From contig NZ_CP029551.1 in assembly GCF_003173735.1 (NCBI RefSeq), positions 1,975,501 to 2,039,500 on the forward strand: 64,000 nucleotides of DNA, written 5' to 3'. This stretch comes from Methylobacterium radiodurans (GTDB lineage: Bacteria > Pseudomonadota > Alphaproteobacteria > Rhizobiales > Beijerinckiaceae). The notes beneath the pieces are model-generated. The model saw only the letters and a program-made list of their open reading frames with translations. It was not told the origin of the DNA and did no database searches. The translations under genes and the position numbers were made by a program. Positions 7,767-15,660 of the stretch are shown in pieces; position 1 is the stretch's first letter, and each line of letters starts with the position of its first letter.

Positions 7767-9005
7767 ATGCCAAGGATCACGAAGCGGCTCGTTGAGGCCG
7801 CCGAGCCGAACGGCCGGGACTACTTCATCTGGTGCGACGAGCTGCCGGGCTTCGGCATCCGGATCTTCGCCTCAGGACGACGCAGCTACCTCGTCCAGTA
7901 CCGGGCCAACGGACGCAGCCGGCGCGCGACGATCGGCCTGCACGGAGCCCTGACGGCGGACGAGGCGCGTCGCGAGGCCAAGGCGCTTCTCGGTCAGGTC
8001 GCGCGCGGGGAGGATCCCGCGGAGGAGCGCGCCACGCGTCGCGCCTCTTTGACCATCGCCGAGCTCTGCGACCGCTACCTCGACGCCGTCGACAAGGGAC
8101 TGATCATGGGCAAGCGCGGCGCCGCGAAGAAGGCCTCGACCCTCTACGTCGATCGCGGCCGGATCGAACGGCACATCAAGCCGCTGCTCGGCCGGCGCCT
8201 GGTCGCCGAGTTGACGCAGCCGGACGTGCAGCGCTTCGTGCGGGACGTCCAAGCCGGCAAGACGGCTGGCGTGATCAAGACGGGCTTCCGCGGCAAGGCG
8301 GTGGTGGAGGGCGGCCCTGGCACGGCAGCTCGCACCGTGGGCCTGCTGGGCGGGATCCTGAGCTTCGCGATCAGCGAGCAGATCATCACCGCGAACCCGG
8401 CCGCCGGGGTGAAGCGGCCGGCTGACAAGAAGCGGAAGCGGCGGCTAGCACCCGAGGAGTACGCCGCCCTAGGCAAGGTGCTGCTGGCGGCCGAGGGCGA
8501 TGGATCCGAGCGCTGGCAGGCCGTGGCTGGCATCCGCCTTCTGGCTCTTACCGGCTGCCGTCTTGGGGAGATCGTGCGGCTGCGCTGGTCGGAGATCGAT
8601 GCGGCCGGGTCCTGTCTGCGGCTGGAGGAGACGAAGGAGGGCGCCTCGGTGCGACCGCTCGGCAAGGCCGCCGCGGCGGTGCTGGAGCGGCTGCAGCGCG
8701 TTCCTGGCTTGCCCTACGTGCTGCCGGCGGCCCGCGGTATCGGCGCCTTCACCAGCCTGCCCGATGCGCTTGAGCGGATCACAGAACGCGCTGGCCTGGA
8801 GGGCGTCACGGCTCACACCCTGCGCCACTCCTTCGCCTCTACGGCCGGCGACCTCGGCTACAGTGATTCGACGATCGGGGCGATGCTCGGCCACGCTGGG
8901 CATGGCGTGACCTCTCGGTACATTCACCACCTTGATGCGGTGCTCATCGCGGCCGCGGATCGGGTGGCGGACCGGGTGGCCACCTGCTTGGCTGGCGGGC
9001 CGTAG
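7767..9005 (+). CDS. Island integrase, tyrosine recombinase (P4-type)
   Basis: A 412-aa site-specific recombinase that would cut and join the att cores at tRNA-Arg. The N-terminal DUF4102-like arm-binding domain (LVEAAEPNGRDYFIWCDELPG, residues about 8-80) is followed by the core-binding domain (LTIAELCDRYLDAV onward). The catalytic domain has the first Arg in LTGCRLGEIVRLRW, the HxxR box in HTLRHSFA, the second His in MLGHAGHGVTSRY and the nucleophile Tyr in SRYIHH. All catalytic residues are present. The ATG at 7767 is preferred because AGGGGATGGGGG precedes it; the frame stays open to 7698. It lies directly inside attL and is convergent with the flagellin gene. Confidence 0.93.
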   Translation: MPRITKRLVEAAEPNGRDYFIWCDELPGFGIRIFASGRRSYLVQYRANGRSRRATIGLHGALTADEARREAKALLGQVARGEDPAEERATRRASLTIAELCDRYLDAVDKGLIMGKRGAAKKASTLYVDRGRIERHIKPLLGRRLVAELTQPDVQRFVRDVQAGKTAGVIKTGFRGKAVVEGGPGTAARTVGLLGGILSFAISEQIITANPAAGVKRPADKKRKRRLAPEEYAALGKVLLAAEGDGSERWQAVAGIRLLALTGCRLGEIVRLRWSEIDAAGSCLRLEETKEGASVRPLGKAAAAVLERLQRVPGLPYVLPAARGIGAFTSLPDALERITERAGLEGVTAHTLRHSFASTAGDLGYSDSTIGAMLGHAGHGVTSRYIHHLDAVLIAAADRVADRVATCLAGGP

Positions 9006-9014
9006 AACGAGAAA

Positions 9015-9036
9015 CGGCCGGGCTTTCGCCCGGCCG
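9015..9036 (-). terminator. GC-rich hairpin between integrase and flagellin
   Basis: Perfect 9-bp stem (9015-9023 with 9028-9036). Read on the minus strand the loop is GAAA and the stem is followed by TTTCT, so it fits a terminator for the flagellin gene. Read on the plus strand it could also stop the integrase transcript. Confidence 0.6.
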
Positions 9037-9060
9037 CTCAGTACGTCAGTGCTAGTCCGC

Positions 9061-11619
9061 TCAGCGCAGGAGCTGCAGGATGCCCTGCTGCGCCTGATTG
9101 GCGAGCGACAGCGCCGAGACGGCCAGCGAGTTGCGGGTCGAGAGCGCCTGGGAGTTGGCTGCCTCCTCGTTCATGTCGGCGTTGACAAGGTTTGCCGAGC
9201 CTGTATCGAGGATGTTGATCATCTGCTTCGAGAAGTCCTGCCGGTTCTGCACGATCGTAAGATTCGAGCCGAACGTCGAAGACTGCGTACGAAGCTTGGC
9301 AGTTGCGTCCGTAAGTTGTTGCATTGCAACATTGATCTCGTCGTCGTTTTGGAAGTTATTGACGACTGACTTCAATCCAAGTCCGTCCGCATCGTACTTC
9401 ACGCCGGCAATGTTTAGATTTGAGGTTCCTTTTTCGTTGAAGGTTACCTTCAGGCTATTTTCGTTCACGTCAGAGCTGGTGCGCGACAGAAGATTGATAC
9501 CGTTGTACCCAGAGTCTTGAGCCTGCTGGGTGATCTGAGCGAGTAGGTTGTTGAACTGGGCCGCAAGGGTCGCCCTTGTGGAGCTATTGCCCTTGGCACC
9601 TCCGATATCAGTTCCAGTGCTCGGAATAGCAGCAGTTCCAGAGGTGCCAAATCCTATATCGATGTTTCCTCCAGCCTTGAGCGTGAGCATTTGATCGGAG
9701 CCAAATGCCGTCGTCTGAACGGTCAGCTTGTCGTTAACGAAGGAAGCTTTGACCTTACCGCTGAGCCCCGTATCCTGGGAAATCTGGTAGTTGATGGCCT
9801 GCGCGAGCTTGGCCTGACTCGGAGAACCCCCGAGTGTCGTCCCATTGCTGTCGATGACAGTTCCGGAAGCAAGGCTGATGGTTTTATCGTTGCCGTTTCC
9901 GAGCTTGAGGGTGAATGACGCGTTTGGCGCCTGACCGCTGACCTGCGTCGTGAAGTCGAAAGCTTTAGTGCTGGTATTGTAAATCGAACCAAGAGCAGAG
10001 CCAGTGATGGATGCTTTGGACGACCCGTCCGAAGCATCAGCGCCGGTGTTGGTAATCACCGCTGAGGCAGTACCACCGCCTGCGGTAAAAGCTCCCGTTG
10101 TGGCATTGGTTGAGCTAAAGCCAAGACCGATCGAATCGTTAGTCGTCGAGATAAGAAGGTCTGTGGCGGTATTTGCGGTCGATGTGAACTTCAAGGCGTT
10201 ACCAACAACAGTTACGTTGATGCCCGCAGTTGCGGCCGTAAGCTGATCTTGGATAGCCTGAGCCACTTGAGCTTGAGTCGGATTAGGGCCGAGCGTATTG
10301 CCGCTTGCTGTTGTGGTCGAATCAATCTTGATATCGGTCGCAACGCCGGCTGTATTTGTGATGCTGAAATTGGCGCTTTTTCCAGAGCTCAGATCCACGT
10401 TGGCGAGCAGGGTTGCTGCTCCTGTGATGCTGGAAAAAGTCGAGGTTCCGTTGCCTGTCGTCTTGGACGTTGGCGCGTTCGACGCCACTGTCTCGAAGCC
10501 GAGCCCAGTTCCCGATGCTGATGCACCCGTACCAGCTGTTGTAGTATCGGTGATGCCGCTGATCGACAGCTGGGCATCAAGGCCTTTGTCAGCAGTAACA
10601 AAAACTATCTTGTCAGCGTTCCCGGCGCCGTCTGCAGCAGTCGTGCCGAGCCGAGCTGTTACCGACGATCCACGATCCGAGAGCTGCTTGTTGATGGCTT
10701 TGATGATGTCGTCTTTGGTCGCCGAAGTAACAGGGGGCGTACCTGCCGTTGTTCCGAGAACGCCTCCGATGTTATCCGTTGGTGAATTCGCATTTAAAGT
10801 TACCGTTACAGACTTCGAGCCGTCGCCGATCGTAAAGCTTGCGGTCTTGCCATTTGTAAAGTCGGTAGCTGTAGCGAGAGCCGCGCCTGCAACGATCTTT
10901 GCTGCAGTGGTCGTTGCCGACTTGCCAAAACCAATGTCTGTATTGGCATTCGCGGAGCCATTGACAGAAACCTGCGAGGTCGAGCCGGTGTCTGTAGTGG
11001 TGAAACTTAAGCGGCCGTTGGTTCCGATCGATGCCGTCACTTTGCCAGACAAATTCGAGCTAGCTGCAATCTGGCCATTGATTGCCGTAAGAAGCTGATC
11101 CTGTGTAACGTTAGCAGTATTGTTAGTCACATTCTTGAGCGTCGAAGAGTCGAGGCGAATAGTTGCTTTGGTGGCGCCGCCGTCGAGCGAGATATCAAGC
11201 GATGCGTCCTTGTCGAGGCTTGAAAGGTCGTATGTCGTGCTCAGCGTGCTCGTGCCCGTCACGATAGCAGCCTGGGCCGGAACGCCGCCGACGATCGTAC
11301 CCTTCGTACCGCTCTTGTCGGCAAGCGCTTGACTCGCCGTGGACTTCGCCGAATCAACCAGCTTCTGAATCGAGGTGATGCCTTGGTTCGCAGCCTGGAT
11401 GGTCTGGATGCCATTCGAGATGCCGTCGAGCAGGTTGCTCAGATCCGACGAGCGCGCCGTGAGGCTCTGCGAGGTGAAGAAGTTCGTCGGGTTGTCGAGG
11501 GCCGAAGTCACCTTCTTGCCGGTTGAGAGGCGGCTCTGCGTGGTCGACAGCAGCGAGGCCGTGTCCTGCAGAGAGAGCAGGTTCTGCCGCGTCGCGGCAG
11601 AGAGGGTGATGCTAGACAT
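9061..11619 (-). CDS. Flagellin with four hook-IN-like repeats (island copy)
   Basis: An 852-aa filament subunit. The N-terminal D0/D1 helix begins MSSITLSAATRQNLLSLQ and includes LSTGKKVTSALDNPTNFFTS. The C-terminal D0 ends LSTRNSLAVSALSLANQAQQ and then GILQLLR. Between them lie about four units of roughly 110-130 residues of the hook-IN type, each with SFTIGDG-like strands, an AINxQL helix and a closing DIGFG-like turn. Both ends nearly match the 1346-aa flagellin at 42812-46852, even in DNA, while the central DNA is visibly richer in A/T at third positions. The start is set at the ATG at 11619; the frame stays open upstream. It is divergent from flbT and is the main identifiable cargo of the island. 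Confidence 0.93.
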   Translation of the reverse strand: MSSITLSAATRQNLLSLQDTASLLSTTQSRLSTGKKVTSALDNPTNFFTSQSLTARSSDLSNLLDGISNGIQTIQAANQGITSIQKLVDSAKSTASQALADKSGTKGTIVGGVPAQAAIVTGTSTLSTTYDLSSLDKDASLDISLDGGATKATIRLDSSTLKNVTNNTANVTQDQLLTAINGQIAASSNLSGKVTASIGTNGRLSFTTTDTGSTSQVSVNGSANANTDIGFGKSATTTAAKIVAGAALATATDFTNGKTASFTIGDGSKSVTVTLNANSPTDNIGGVLGTTAGTPPVTSATKDDIIKAINKQLSDRGSSVTARLGTTAADGAGNADKIVFVTADKGLDAQLSISGITDTTTAGTGASASGTGLGFETVASNAPTSKTTGNGTSTFSSITGAATLLANVDLSSGKSANFSITNTAGVATDIKIDSTTTASGNTLGPNPTQAQVAQAIQDQLTAATAGINVTVVGNALKFTSTANTATDLLISTTNDSIGLGFSSTNATTGAFTAGGGTASAVITNTGADASDGSSKASITGSALGSIYNTSTKAFDFTTQVSGQAPNASFTLKLGNGNDKTISLASGTVIDSNGTTLGGSPSQAKLAQAINYQISQDTGLSGKVKASFVNDKLTVQTTAFGSDQMLTLKAGGNIDIGFGTSGTAAIPSTGTDIGGAKGNSSTRATLAAQFNNLLAQITQQAQDSGYNGINLLSRTSSDVNENSLKVTFNEKGTSNLNIAGVKYDADGLGLKSVVNNFQNDDEINVAMQQLTDATAKLRTQSSTFGSNLTIVQNRQDFSKQMINILDTGSANLVNADMNEEAANSQALSTRNSLAVSALSLANQAQQGILQLLR

Positions 11620-11784
11620 CGATGGTCCGTTTCTACGGTTTGTGATCCGCCATATTGCGGCCACGCCCAAGATGCGCCGTGCGCCTTGCCGATTTCCTAA
11701 GCCGCTCCGAGAGCCTGTCGATCCGTTTCGAGATCGTTAACAAATCCCTCATAAAACCGATGGACGTCCAACAGAGGATTGGCC

Positions 11785-12186
11785 ATGGGGCTCCGCATCA
11801 CGCTAAAGCCGAACGAGAGGCTCATCATCAATGGAGCTTCAATTCGGAACGGCAATCGGAACAGCGACTTCCTCATTGAATCGCACAGCAAGTTTCTGCG
11901 AGAGAGCGAGATCCTGCATGAGAGTGAAGCCGATACGCCTTCAAAAAAGCTCTGGGTAACGTTGCAGGTCATGTATTTGACCGACCACCGCGCGGAGGTC
12001 GAAGATCTCTTCTACAAGCAAGCGACTGCGATCATGAGTATGATGCCGGAGGCGGCACCCTTCATGGCGCAAATGCAGAGTGCGATTACGGAGGGGCACT
12101 TCCACAAGGCCATAAAAGTCTGCAAGCAGCTCGCAAGAGTCGAGCAGGAGCTCGCTGAAGGCCAAGCTAGCGTGCAGGCCGCTTGA
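11785..12186 (+). CDS. flbT: Flagellar biosynthesis repressor FlbT
   Basis: A 133-aa protein matching FlbT: MGLRITLKPNERLIINGASI at the start, SDFLIESHSKFLRESEIL, and TPSKKLWVTLQVMYLTD. In Caulobacter FlbT binds flagellin mRNA leaders and restrains flagellin translation until the hook is complete, with FlaF acting oppositely. In other alphaproteobacteria it can be needed for flagellin production. Here it is divergent from the island flagellin, so the element brings the structural gene with a regulator. No flaF is present. The ATG at 11785 is preceded by AGAGGA at the right distance; an in-frame TTG at 11779 is possible. Confidence 0.93.
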   Translation: MGLRITLKPNERLIINGASIRNGNRNSDFLIESHSKFLRESEILHESEADTPSKKLWVTLQVMYLTDHRAEVEDLFYKQATAIMSMMPEAAPFMAQMQSAITEGHFHKAIKVCKQLARVEQELAEGQASVQAA

Positions 12187-12203
12187 GGCGACGCGGCGGC
12201 CTT

Positions 12204-12368
12204 CTACCAAGCTGCCCACATCCGGTAGCGGTTGCCGAGCGCGTCCACCCGATTGCCGACATCCCCCAGCGCTACAGGTGTGGCTGCCAACGCAAGTCCG
12301 GCCCGGCCAGGCGGCTCGTCCTCTGCAATGACGTGGGCGACAGCGCCAAGCGTGATCGCGGACCACAT
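12204..12368 (-). CDS. Small hypothetical protein (54 aa)
   Basis: A short frame from ATG at 12368 to TAG at 12204, reading MWSAITLGAVAHVIAEDEPP and then ALAATPVALGDVGNRVDALG. Its composition is more protein-like than the overlapping plus-strand frames, and it has the same orientation as the four minus-strand genes upstream. No Shine-Dalgarno is visible and no family is recognised. It could be non-coding. Confidence 0.35.
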   Translation of the reverse strand: MWSAITLGAVAHVIAEDEPPGRAGLALAATPVALGDVGNRVDALGNRYRMWAAW

Positions 12369-12479
12369 GGAGGGGCAGATCGAGCAGCTGCAAGAGCGGG
12401 CCGACGCGGCCGGCTCGCTGCGCGAGGCTTGCTGATGCCTCGCGTCTGACGGCGAGCACCATCTCAGCGTGAGCTGGCC

Positions 12480-12773
12480 TCAGGTCGTGCTCAATCCCAC
12501 TGAGCCGTCAGCCCGGTTGAGCGCGGTGACGCGTGGACCGCCGCCCCCGCCCTGCAACTGCTCCCACGCATCCAGGGCTCCGTTGGCCGCATCGATGATA
12601 TCGCGAGGCGTGCCACCTGGGACCTCGGGCCGGATCGCCTCGACGAGCCGGGTCACCAGCGTCTGCTCGCTCTGGGGATGCCTGCCGCCCTCGGCTTGGC
12701 GCATGTACGCCGCGAAGACGTTCTCGGCGATCGTGCGTGCCGTCCGATCAACCTCAGGCGTGTCCTGCTCCAT
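12480..12773 (-). CDS. Hypothetical protein (97 aa)
   Basis: A soluble, largely helical 97-residue protein: RTIAENVFAAYMRQAEGGRH, then LVTRLVEAIRPEVPGGTPRD and AANGALDAWEQLQGGGGGPR. No family is recognised. It is the fourth in a minus-strand series of small island genes starting at 13716. The Gly-rich part before the C-terminus is likely a flexible tail. Confidence 0.55.
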   Translation of the reverse strand: MEQDTPEVDRTARTIAENVFAAYMRQAEGGRHPQSEQTLVTRLVEAIRPEVPGGTPRDIIDAANGALDAWEQLQGGGGGPRVTALNRADGSVGLSTT

Positions 12774-12866
12774 TGCTCAAGCTCTTCAGTTCACCAATAT
12801 GCCAGACAGGTTCAACCCAGCAGGGAGCAACCCCGTTCATCGATGGAAGCCAGGAAGCGGCTCTCC

Positions 12867-13223
12867 TCACAACCCCACCCAAAATGCGCCACCGATAACC
12901 ATGGCGGTGGCGACAATGAAGCCAGCGAAGGCGGGCATGACCCAACTGCGCTGGCCATGCGGGTCAGCCGCGTCCCGTGTCGCGCGCGTTGCGGCCGCAG
13001 TCTTTCGCGCCAGGGCGATCCGCTCGGGCGTAGGGGGTGTGCCGGCAGCCTCATCGCAGGTGCCGAGCTGCACCATCCCGACATCGTAGTGCTCGACCTT
13101 GTCGCCTGTGGCGCCGCTATCGATGTCCGCCTTCAGCATGGCCGTCGTCGGGTTGTCGGACGCGGGCGGCGTGTCGACCAGCAGATTGGCTGGCGGTGGT
13201 TGGGTCTCGGAACGGGATACCAT
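12867..13223 (-). CDS. Hypothetical protein with a C-terminal membrane anchor (118 aa)
   Basis: A hydrophilic N-terminal region rich in Pro, Thr and Asp is followed by a charged helix (PERIALARKTAAATRATRDAA) and one membrane segment at the very end (WVMPAFAGFIVATAMVIGGA then FWVGL), as in tail-anchored proteins. The ATG at 13223 is chosen for the GAGGAG Shine-Dalgarno seven bases before it; the frame is open to a possible start at 13253. No family is recognised. The gene lies in the minus-strand cargo run. Confidence 0.6.
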   Translation of the reverse strand: MVSRSETQPPPANLLVDTPPASDNPTTAMLKADIDSGATGDKVEHYDVGMVQLGTCDEAAGTPPTPERIALARKTAAATRATRDAADPHGQRSWVMPAFAGFIVATAMVIGGAFWVGL

Positions 13224-13321
13224 GGCGGAGCTCCTCGGCATACGAAGTGCCAAGCCGTGGGCCGGCGGCTTCGTTCAGGAGGTGCGACTCGGTGGTGGGC
13301 TGACGTGCATAGGGAAGATCC

Positions 13322-13597
13322 TCATGCGGTCTGCCCAGCAGCATGAGGCTGCTCGACCCGCTTGGCGACTTCCGTGATGACGTACTCCACCGAAAGCGGC
13401 CACGGCACGTCATTGTCTAGGAGCGCCCGCGCAGCACGGACCAGCATGACGAACTGCTCGGGTGGGATGGGCTCGCCAGCTGCATTCAGCTGAAGGATGC
13501 GGTCGGCGATCATCGCCGCAAGCCGCGCGACCTCAGCCATTCGTTCAGGCTGGCCGCTGGCGTCCGTCACTTCAGGTAGTTCTTGGTTCGGAGCCAC
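13322..13597 (-). CDS. Hypothetical protein (91 aa)
   Basis: Predicted helical and soluble: AEVARLAAMIADRILQLNAA, then PPEQFVMLVRAARALLDNDV. The start drawn is a GTG at 13597 that lies inside the end of the ribbon-helix-helix gene (31-base overlap), which would couple the two; an ATG at 13540 is an alternative. No family is recognised. It could act with its small DNA-binding neighbour, but nothing in the sequence shows this. Confidence 0.55.
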   Translation of the reverse strand: MAPNQELPEVTDASGQPERMAEVARLAAMIADRILQLNAAGEPIPPEQFVMLVRAARALLDNDVPWPLSVEYVITEVAKRVEQPHAAGQTA

Positions 13598-13716
13598 TCG
13601 ACAAGGATCTTCTCAACCAACGATGAGACTGAACGCAGATCATCCTTAGCCGCCTGTTCGAGGGCGACCTTGGTTTCGGGCTGCACCCGGATCCCGAGCG
13701 ACGGCGTCTTCGCCAT
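13567..13716 (-). CDS. Ribbon-helix-helix DNA-binding protein (49 aa)
   Basis: A 49-residue protein: MAKTPSLGIRVQPETKVALE, then AAKDDLRSVSSLVEKILVEW, ending RTKNYLK. A short beta strand (SLGIRVQ) followed by two helices with a SVSSLVEKIL turn is the Arc/MetJ/CopG ribbon-helix-helix pattern. Such proteins dimerise and insert the strand into the DNA major groove. Directly upstream (13724-13767) lies a perfect 13-bp inverted repeat, so autoregulation is likely. It heads the minus-strand cargo run, and its stop overlaps the start of the next gene. It could also be the antitoxin of a pair, but the following gene does not resemble a known toxin. Confidence 0.75.
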   Translation of the reverse strand: MAKTPSLGIRVQPETKVALEQAAKDDLRSVSSLVEKILVEWLRTKNYLK

Positions 13717-13723
13717 TCCAACT

Positions 13724-13767
13724 TTTACCTACAATGACGTTGACATCGTTCCGACATTGTAGGTAAA
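13724..13767. promoter_or_regulatory. Perfect 13-bp inverted repeat, likely RHH operator
   Basis: Arms TTTACCTACAATG (13724-13736) and CATTGTAGGTAAA (13755-13767) are exact inverted copies separated by 18 bases. The site ends 8 bases before the start of the ribbon-helix-helix gene and would overlap its promoter. The surrounding DNA is markedly AT-rich for this region. Confidence 0.7.
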
Positions 13768-13858
13768 TCGAGGTGCGTTCGCAAGAACGAAACGGCCCGG
13801 CAGGAGGGTTAGGAGCCTCCAGCCGAGCCTGACCACGCACGTCGAGGCATGACGCAAC

Positions 13859-14125
13859 ATGGCTATCCGACATTCTACAGCACCGGCCCGCGCCGGTGAA
13901 CGCTCCCGCTCGCCCGCAGCGCTCTATTCGCGCCCTCAGCCGGTCATCGAGCCGGACGAGGCTGCGCCTGGCACCGTCGAGGCCTGGGAGGCGATCGCGC
14001 CGATCCGGCCGGACACTGCTCATGCCCGCGCGCCGCGCTTCCTAGACGTGGCCGGCGAACTGCTGGTGGGCTTCTCGATCGTCGCCGGGGGCGTGCTCGC
14101 CTACGGCCACCTGCCAGTCGCGTGA
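13859..14125 (+). CDS. Hypothetical protein with one C-terminal membrane segment (88 aa)
   Basis: A disordered, Arg/Pro/Ala-rich N-terminal half (ARAGERSRSPAALYSRPQPV) is followed by one hydrophobic segment near the end (FLDVAGELLVGFSIVAGGVL). The start is ATG 13859 with GAGG 11 bases upstream, a little far. The next gene follows 12 bases after its stop with a strong Shine-Dalgarno, so the two may form an operon. No family is recognised. Confidence 0.5.
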   Translation: MAIRHSTAPARAGERSRSPAALYSRPQPVIEPDEAAPGTVEAWEAIAPIRPDTAHARAPRFLDVAGELLVGFSIVAGGVLAYGHLPVA

Positions 14126-14137
14126 GGGGAGGGGAGC

Positions 14138-14656
14138 ATGTCAGCAGCACGCAAGACCGCCTACTCGCCGCAACATGCGGGTCTGCGCGAGCGGGCGAGT
14201 GCCTCACGCGAGTCAATCACGCGAGTGCCTCGCAAAAAGCCGGACTGCTGCCCAGCCGCGGCGCTCGGCAACCTTCTCGATCAAGCTTGGGTCGAGCACG
14301 AGAAGTGGGACGAGCAAATCACGCCAGACAATCGGGCGGTCCTAGGGTTCATGTCCGATGTGACCCTCGAACAGATTCGGGCGCGAGAGATCGCGATCAG
14401 CTTCGCACGTGCTTCCTCACCCGCAGGAATCCTCACACTACTCGCCGTGGCATCTGACGGCCTCGACTCCGCAGCCAACGGAAGCAACCCCACCATACGG
14501 CGGTCAGGTGAGGAGATCGCGCAGCGCTGCCTTTTCTCCATCGCAGCCGCACTCTGCGCAATCACTGGCGAAAAGCGGGATGCAGGGGTCGTGAGGCGCT
14601 ACCTGCCAACGCGGTGCGACCCGCTCTCGATGCTTGATGCGGAGGGGGCCCGATGA
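14138..14656 (+). CDS. Hypothetical protein (172 aa)
   Basis: It starts at ATG 14138 behind GGGGAGGGGAG. A basic N-terminus (RKTAYSPQHAGLRERASASR) precedes a mixed helical region (LGNLLDQAWVEHEKWDEQIT, then REIAISFARASSPAGILTLL). There is no membrane segment and no recognised family. Its stop overlaps the ATG of the next gene (14653-14656). The N-terminal part contains a repeated CGAGTGCCTC DNA segment. Confidence 0.55.
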   Translation: MSAARKTAYSPQHAGLRERASASRESITRVPRKKPDCCPAAALGNLLDQAWVEHEKWDEQITPDNRAVLGFMSDVTLEQIRAREIAISFARASSPAGILTLLAVASDGLDSAANGSNPTIRRSGEEIAQRCLFSIAAALCAITGEKRDAGVVRRYLPTRCDPLSMLDAEGAR

Positions 14657-14907
14657 CAACCGTTGTCCGCTTCCCCCATGGCCGCCGCATGCCGGCCGCC
14701 ACCATCCCGCGCGAGGAGTTCGAGCGGCTGGCCGAGCTCGCCCTCGATGTGGTCGACCGGATCGTCCTGCTGCTCGATCAGGCGGACGGTGATCCTGATG
14801 CCGAAGACGGTGGTGATGCCGAGCCGTCGCTGGGTGCGCCTGCCGGCGGTCCGTCCCAGCGGGCCTGGGCAGCCGGCAACGATCGGGATCTCGAAGTAGG
14901 ACCATGA
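14653..14907 (+). CDS. Hypothetical protein (84 aa)
   Basis: The start overlaps the previous stop in ATGA, so it is translationally coupled. Residues 17-45 (TIPREEFERLAELALDVVDR then IVLLLDQADGD) form an amphipathic helix, followed by an acidic, Gly-rich tail. No family is recognised. Third codon positions are strongly GC, in line with real coding. Confidence 0.55.
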   Translation: MTTVVRFPHGRRMPAATIPREEFERLAELALDVVDRIVLLLDQADGDPDAEDGGDAEPSLGAPAGGPSQRAWAAGNDRDLEVGP

Positions 14908-14926
14908 GAATCTACAAGGGTGCGTG

Positions 14927-14965
14927 TTGACACCATCGTTCTACTATGGTGGAACTAAGGTGTCA
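14927..14965 (+). promoter_or_regulatory. TTGACA box inside a TGACACC/GGTGTCA inverted repeat
   Basis: TTGACA at 14927-14932 resembles a -35 hexamer. It overlaps the left arm of a perfect 7-bp inverted repeat (14928-14934 and 14959-14965), which spans the region where a promoter for the gene at 14990 would sit. Inner short pairs (ACCAT/ATGGT, GTTC/GAAC) strengthen the dyad. The likely ligand is the HTH protein just downstream; no clear -10 is seen. Confidence 0.45.
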
Positions 14966-14989
14966 GCCCGCACCCAATCGGAGTGCCCT

Positions 14990-15604
14990 ATGCCCGATCT
15001 GTCCCGCAGCCAGTTCTGCGAAATCACGTGTCTCTCGCCGGACGCGTTGAAGTCGCTGACCCGGCGAGGTCAGATCCCGTTCATGGTTGACCAAAAAGCT
15101 TCAGGGCGCGGTTACACCCTGTTCGAGGCGTTCCTGATGATCCTGGCGAACGAGTTCGTTGAGGGGCACGGGGTCAATTTGACGCGAGCTGCCGAAATCG
15201 CTGCAGCGGTCCCGGCGGTTTTGGAGCCGGAGTGGTCACGCGTTGTCGAGACAGCTGAAAAGCTATTCGAACGCGATGGAGCAGGTGTCGATCCGATTAT
15301 GTGCGGCCGGTGCCAGTCGGCCGGACCGGAGCGCGCCGAGCCCATCTGCGGGACTCATGACGAGATTGCGCAGAAGCTCAAGGCCTCAGGCAAGATGAAC
15401 GCACGCTTGACCTTATCCAGCGCCTCTCACGCGCTTGCCACCCTCATTAGGCGAGCGCTCAACAATCAGATCGAGATCCCTGAAGAGTTTTGGTCGACAC
15501 CATTCTCCTTCCGCGAGCGCGCTCGGACCGATTGGGCGGGGATTACTAATATGAAGAAGCTCATTGCTGAAGGTGAGCACCTGAAACACGACGCCGAGTC
15601 CTAG
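14990..15604 (+). CDS. MerR-like HTH protein of unknown function (204 aa)
   Basis: The N-terminus SRSQFCEITCLSPDALKSLT followed by RRGQIPF resembles a MerR/excisionase winged helix (helix-turn-helix, then a wing-like turn before GYTLFEAFLMILANEF). The remaining 130 residues are unrecognised and contain CGRC and ICGTHDE but no obvious metal site. ATG 14990 is preferred for GGAG seven bases upstream; the frame is open to 14924, but that part overlaps the promoter dyad. It may repress its own promoter and sense an unknown signal. Island-borne. Confidence 0.6.
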   Translation: MPDLSRSQFCEITCLSPDALKSLTRRGQIPFMVDQKASGRGYTLFEAFLMILANEFVEGHGVNLTRAAEIAAAVPAVLEPEWSRVVETAEKLFERDGAGVDPIMCGRCQSAGPERAEPICGTHDEIAQKLKASGKMNARLTLSSASHALATLIRRALNNQIEIPEEFWSTPFSFRERARTDWAGITNMKKLIAEGEHLKHDAES

Positions 15605-15660
15605 GGCCGTACTCGCGGCTTCGGGCCTGCCTGAAGCACTGAATTCTTAGGAGCTGCAAA

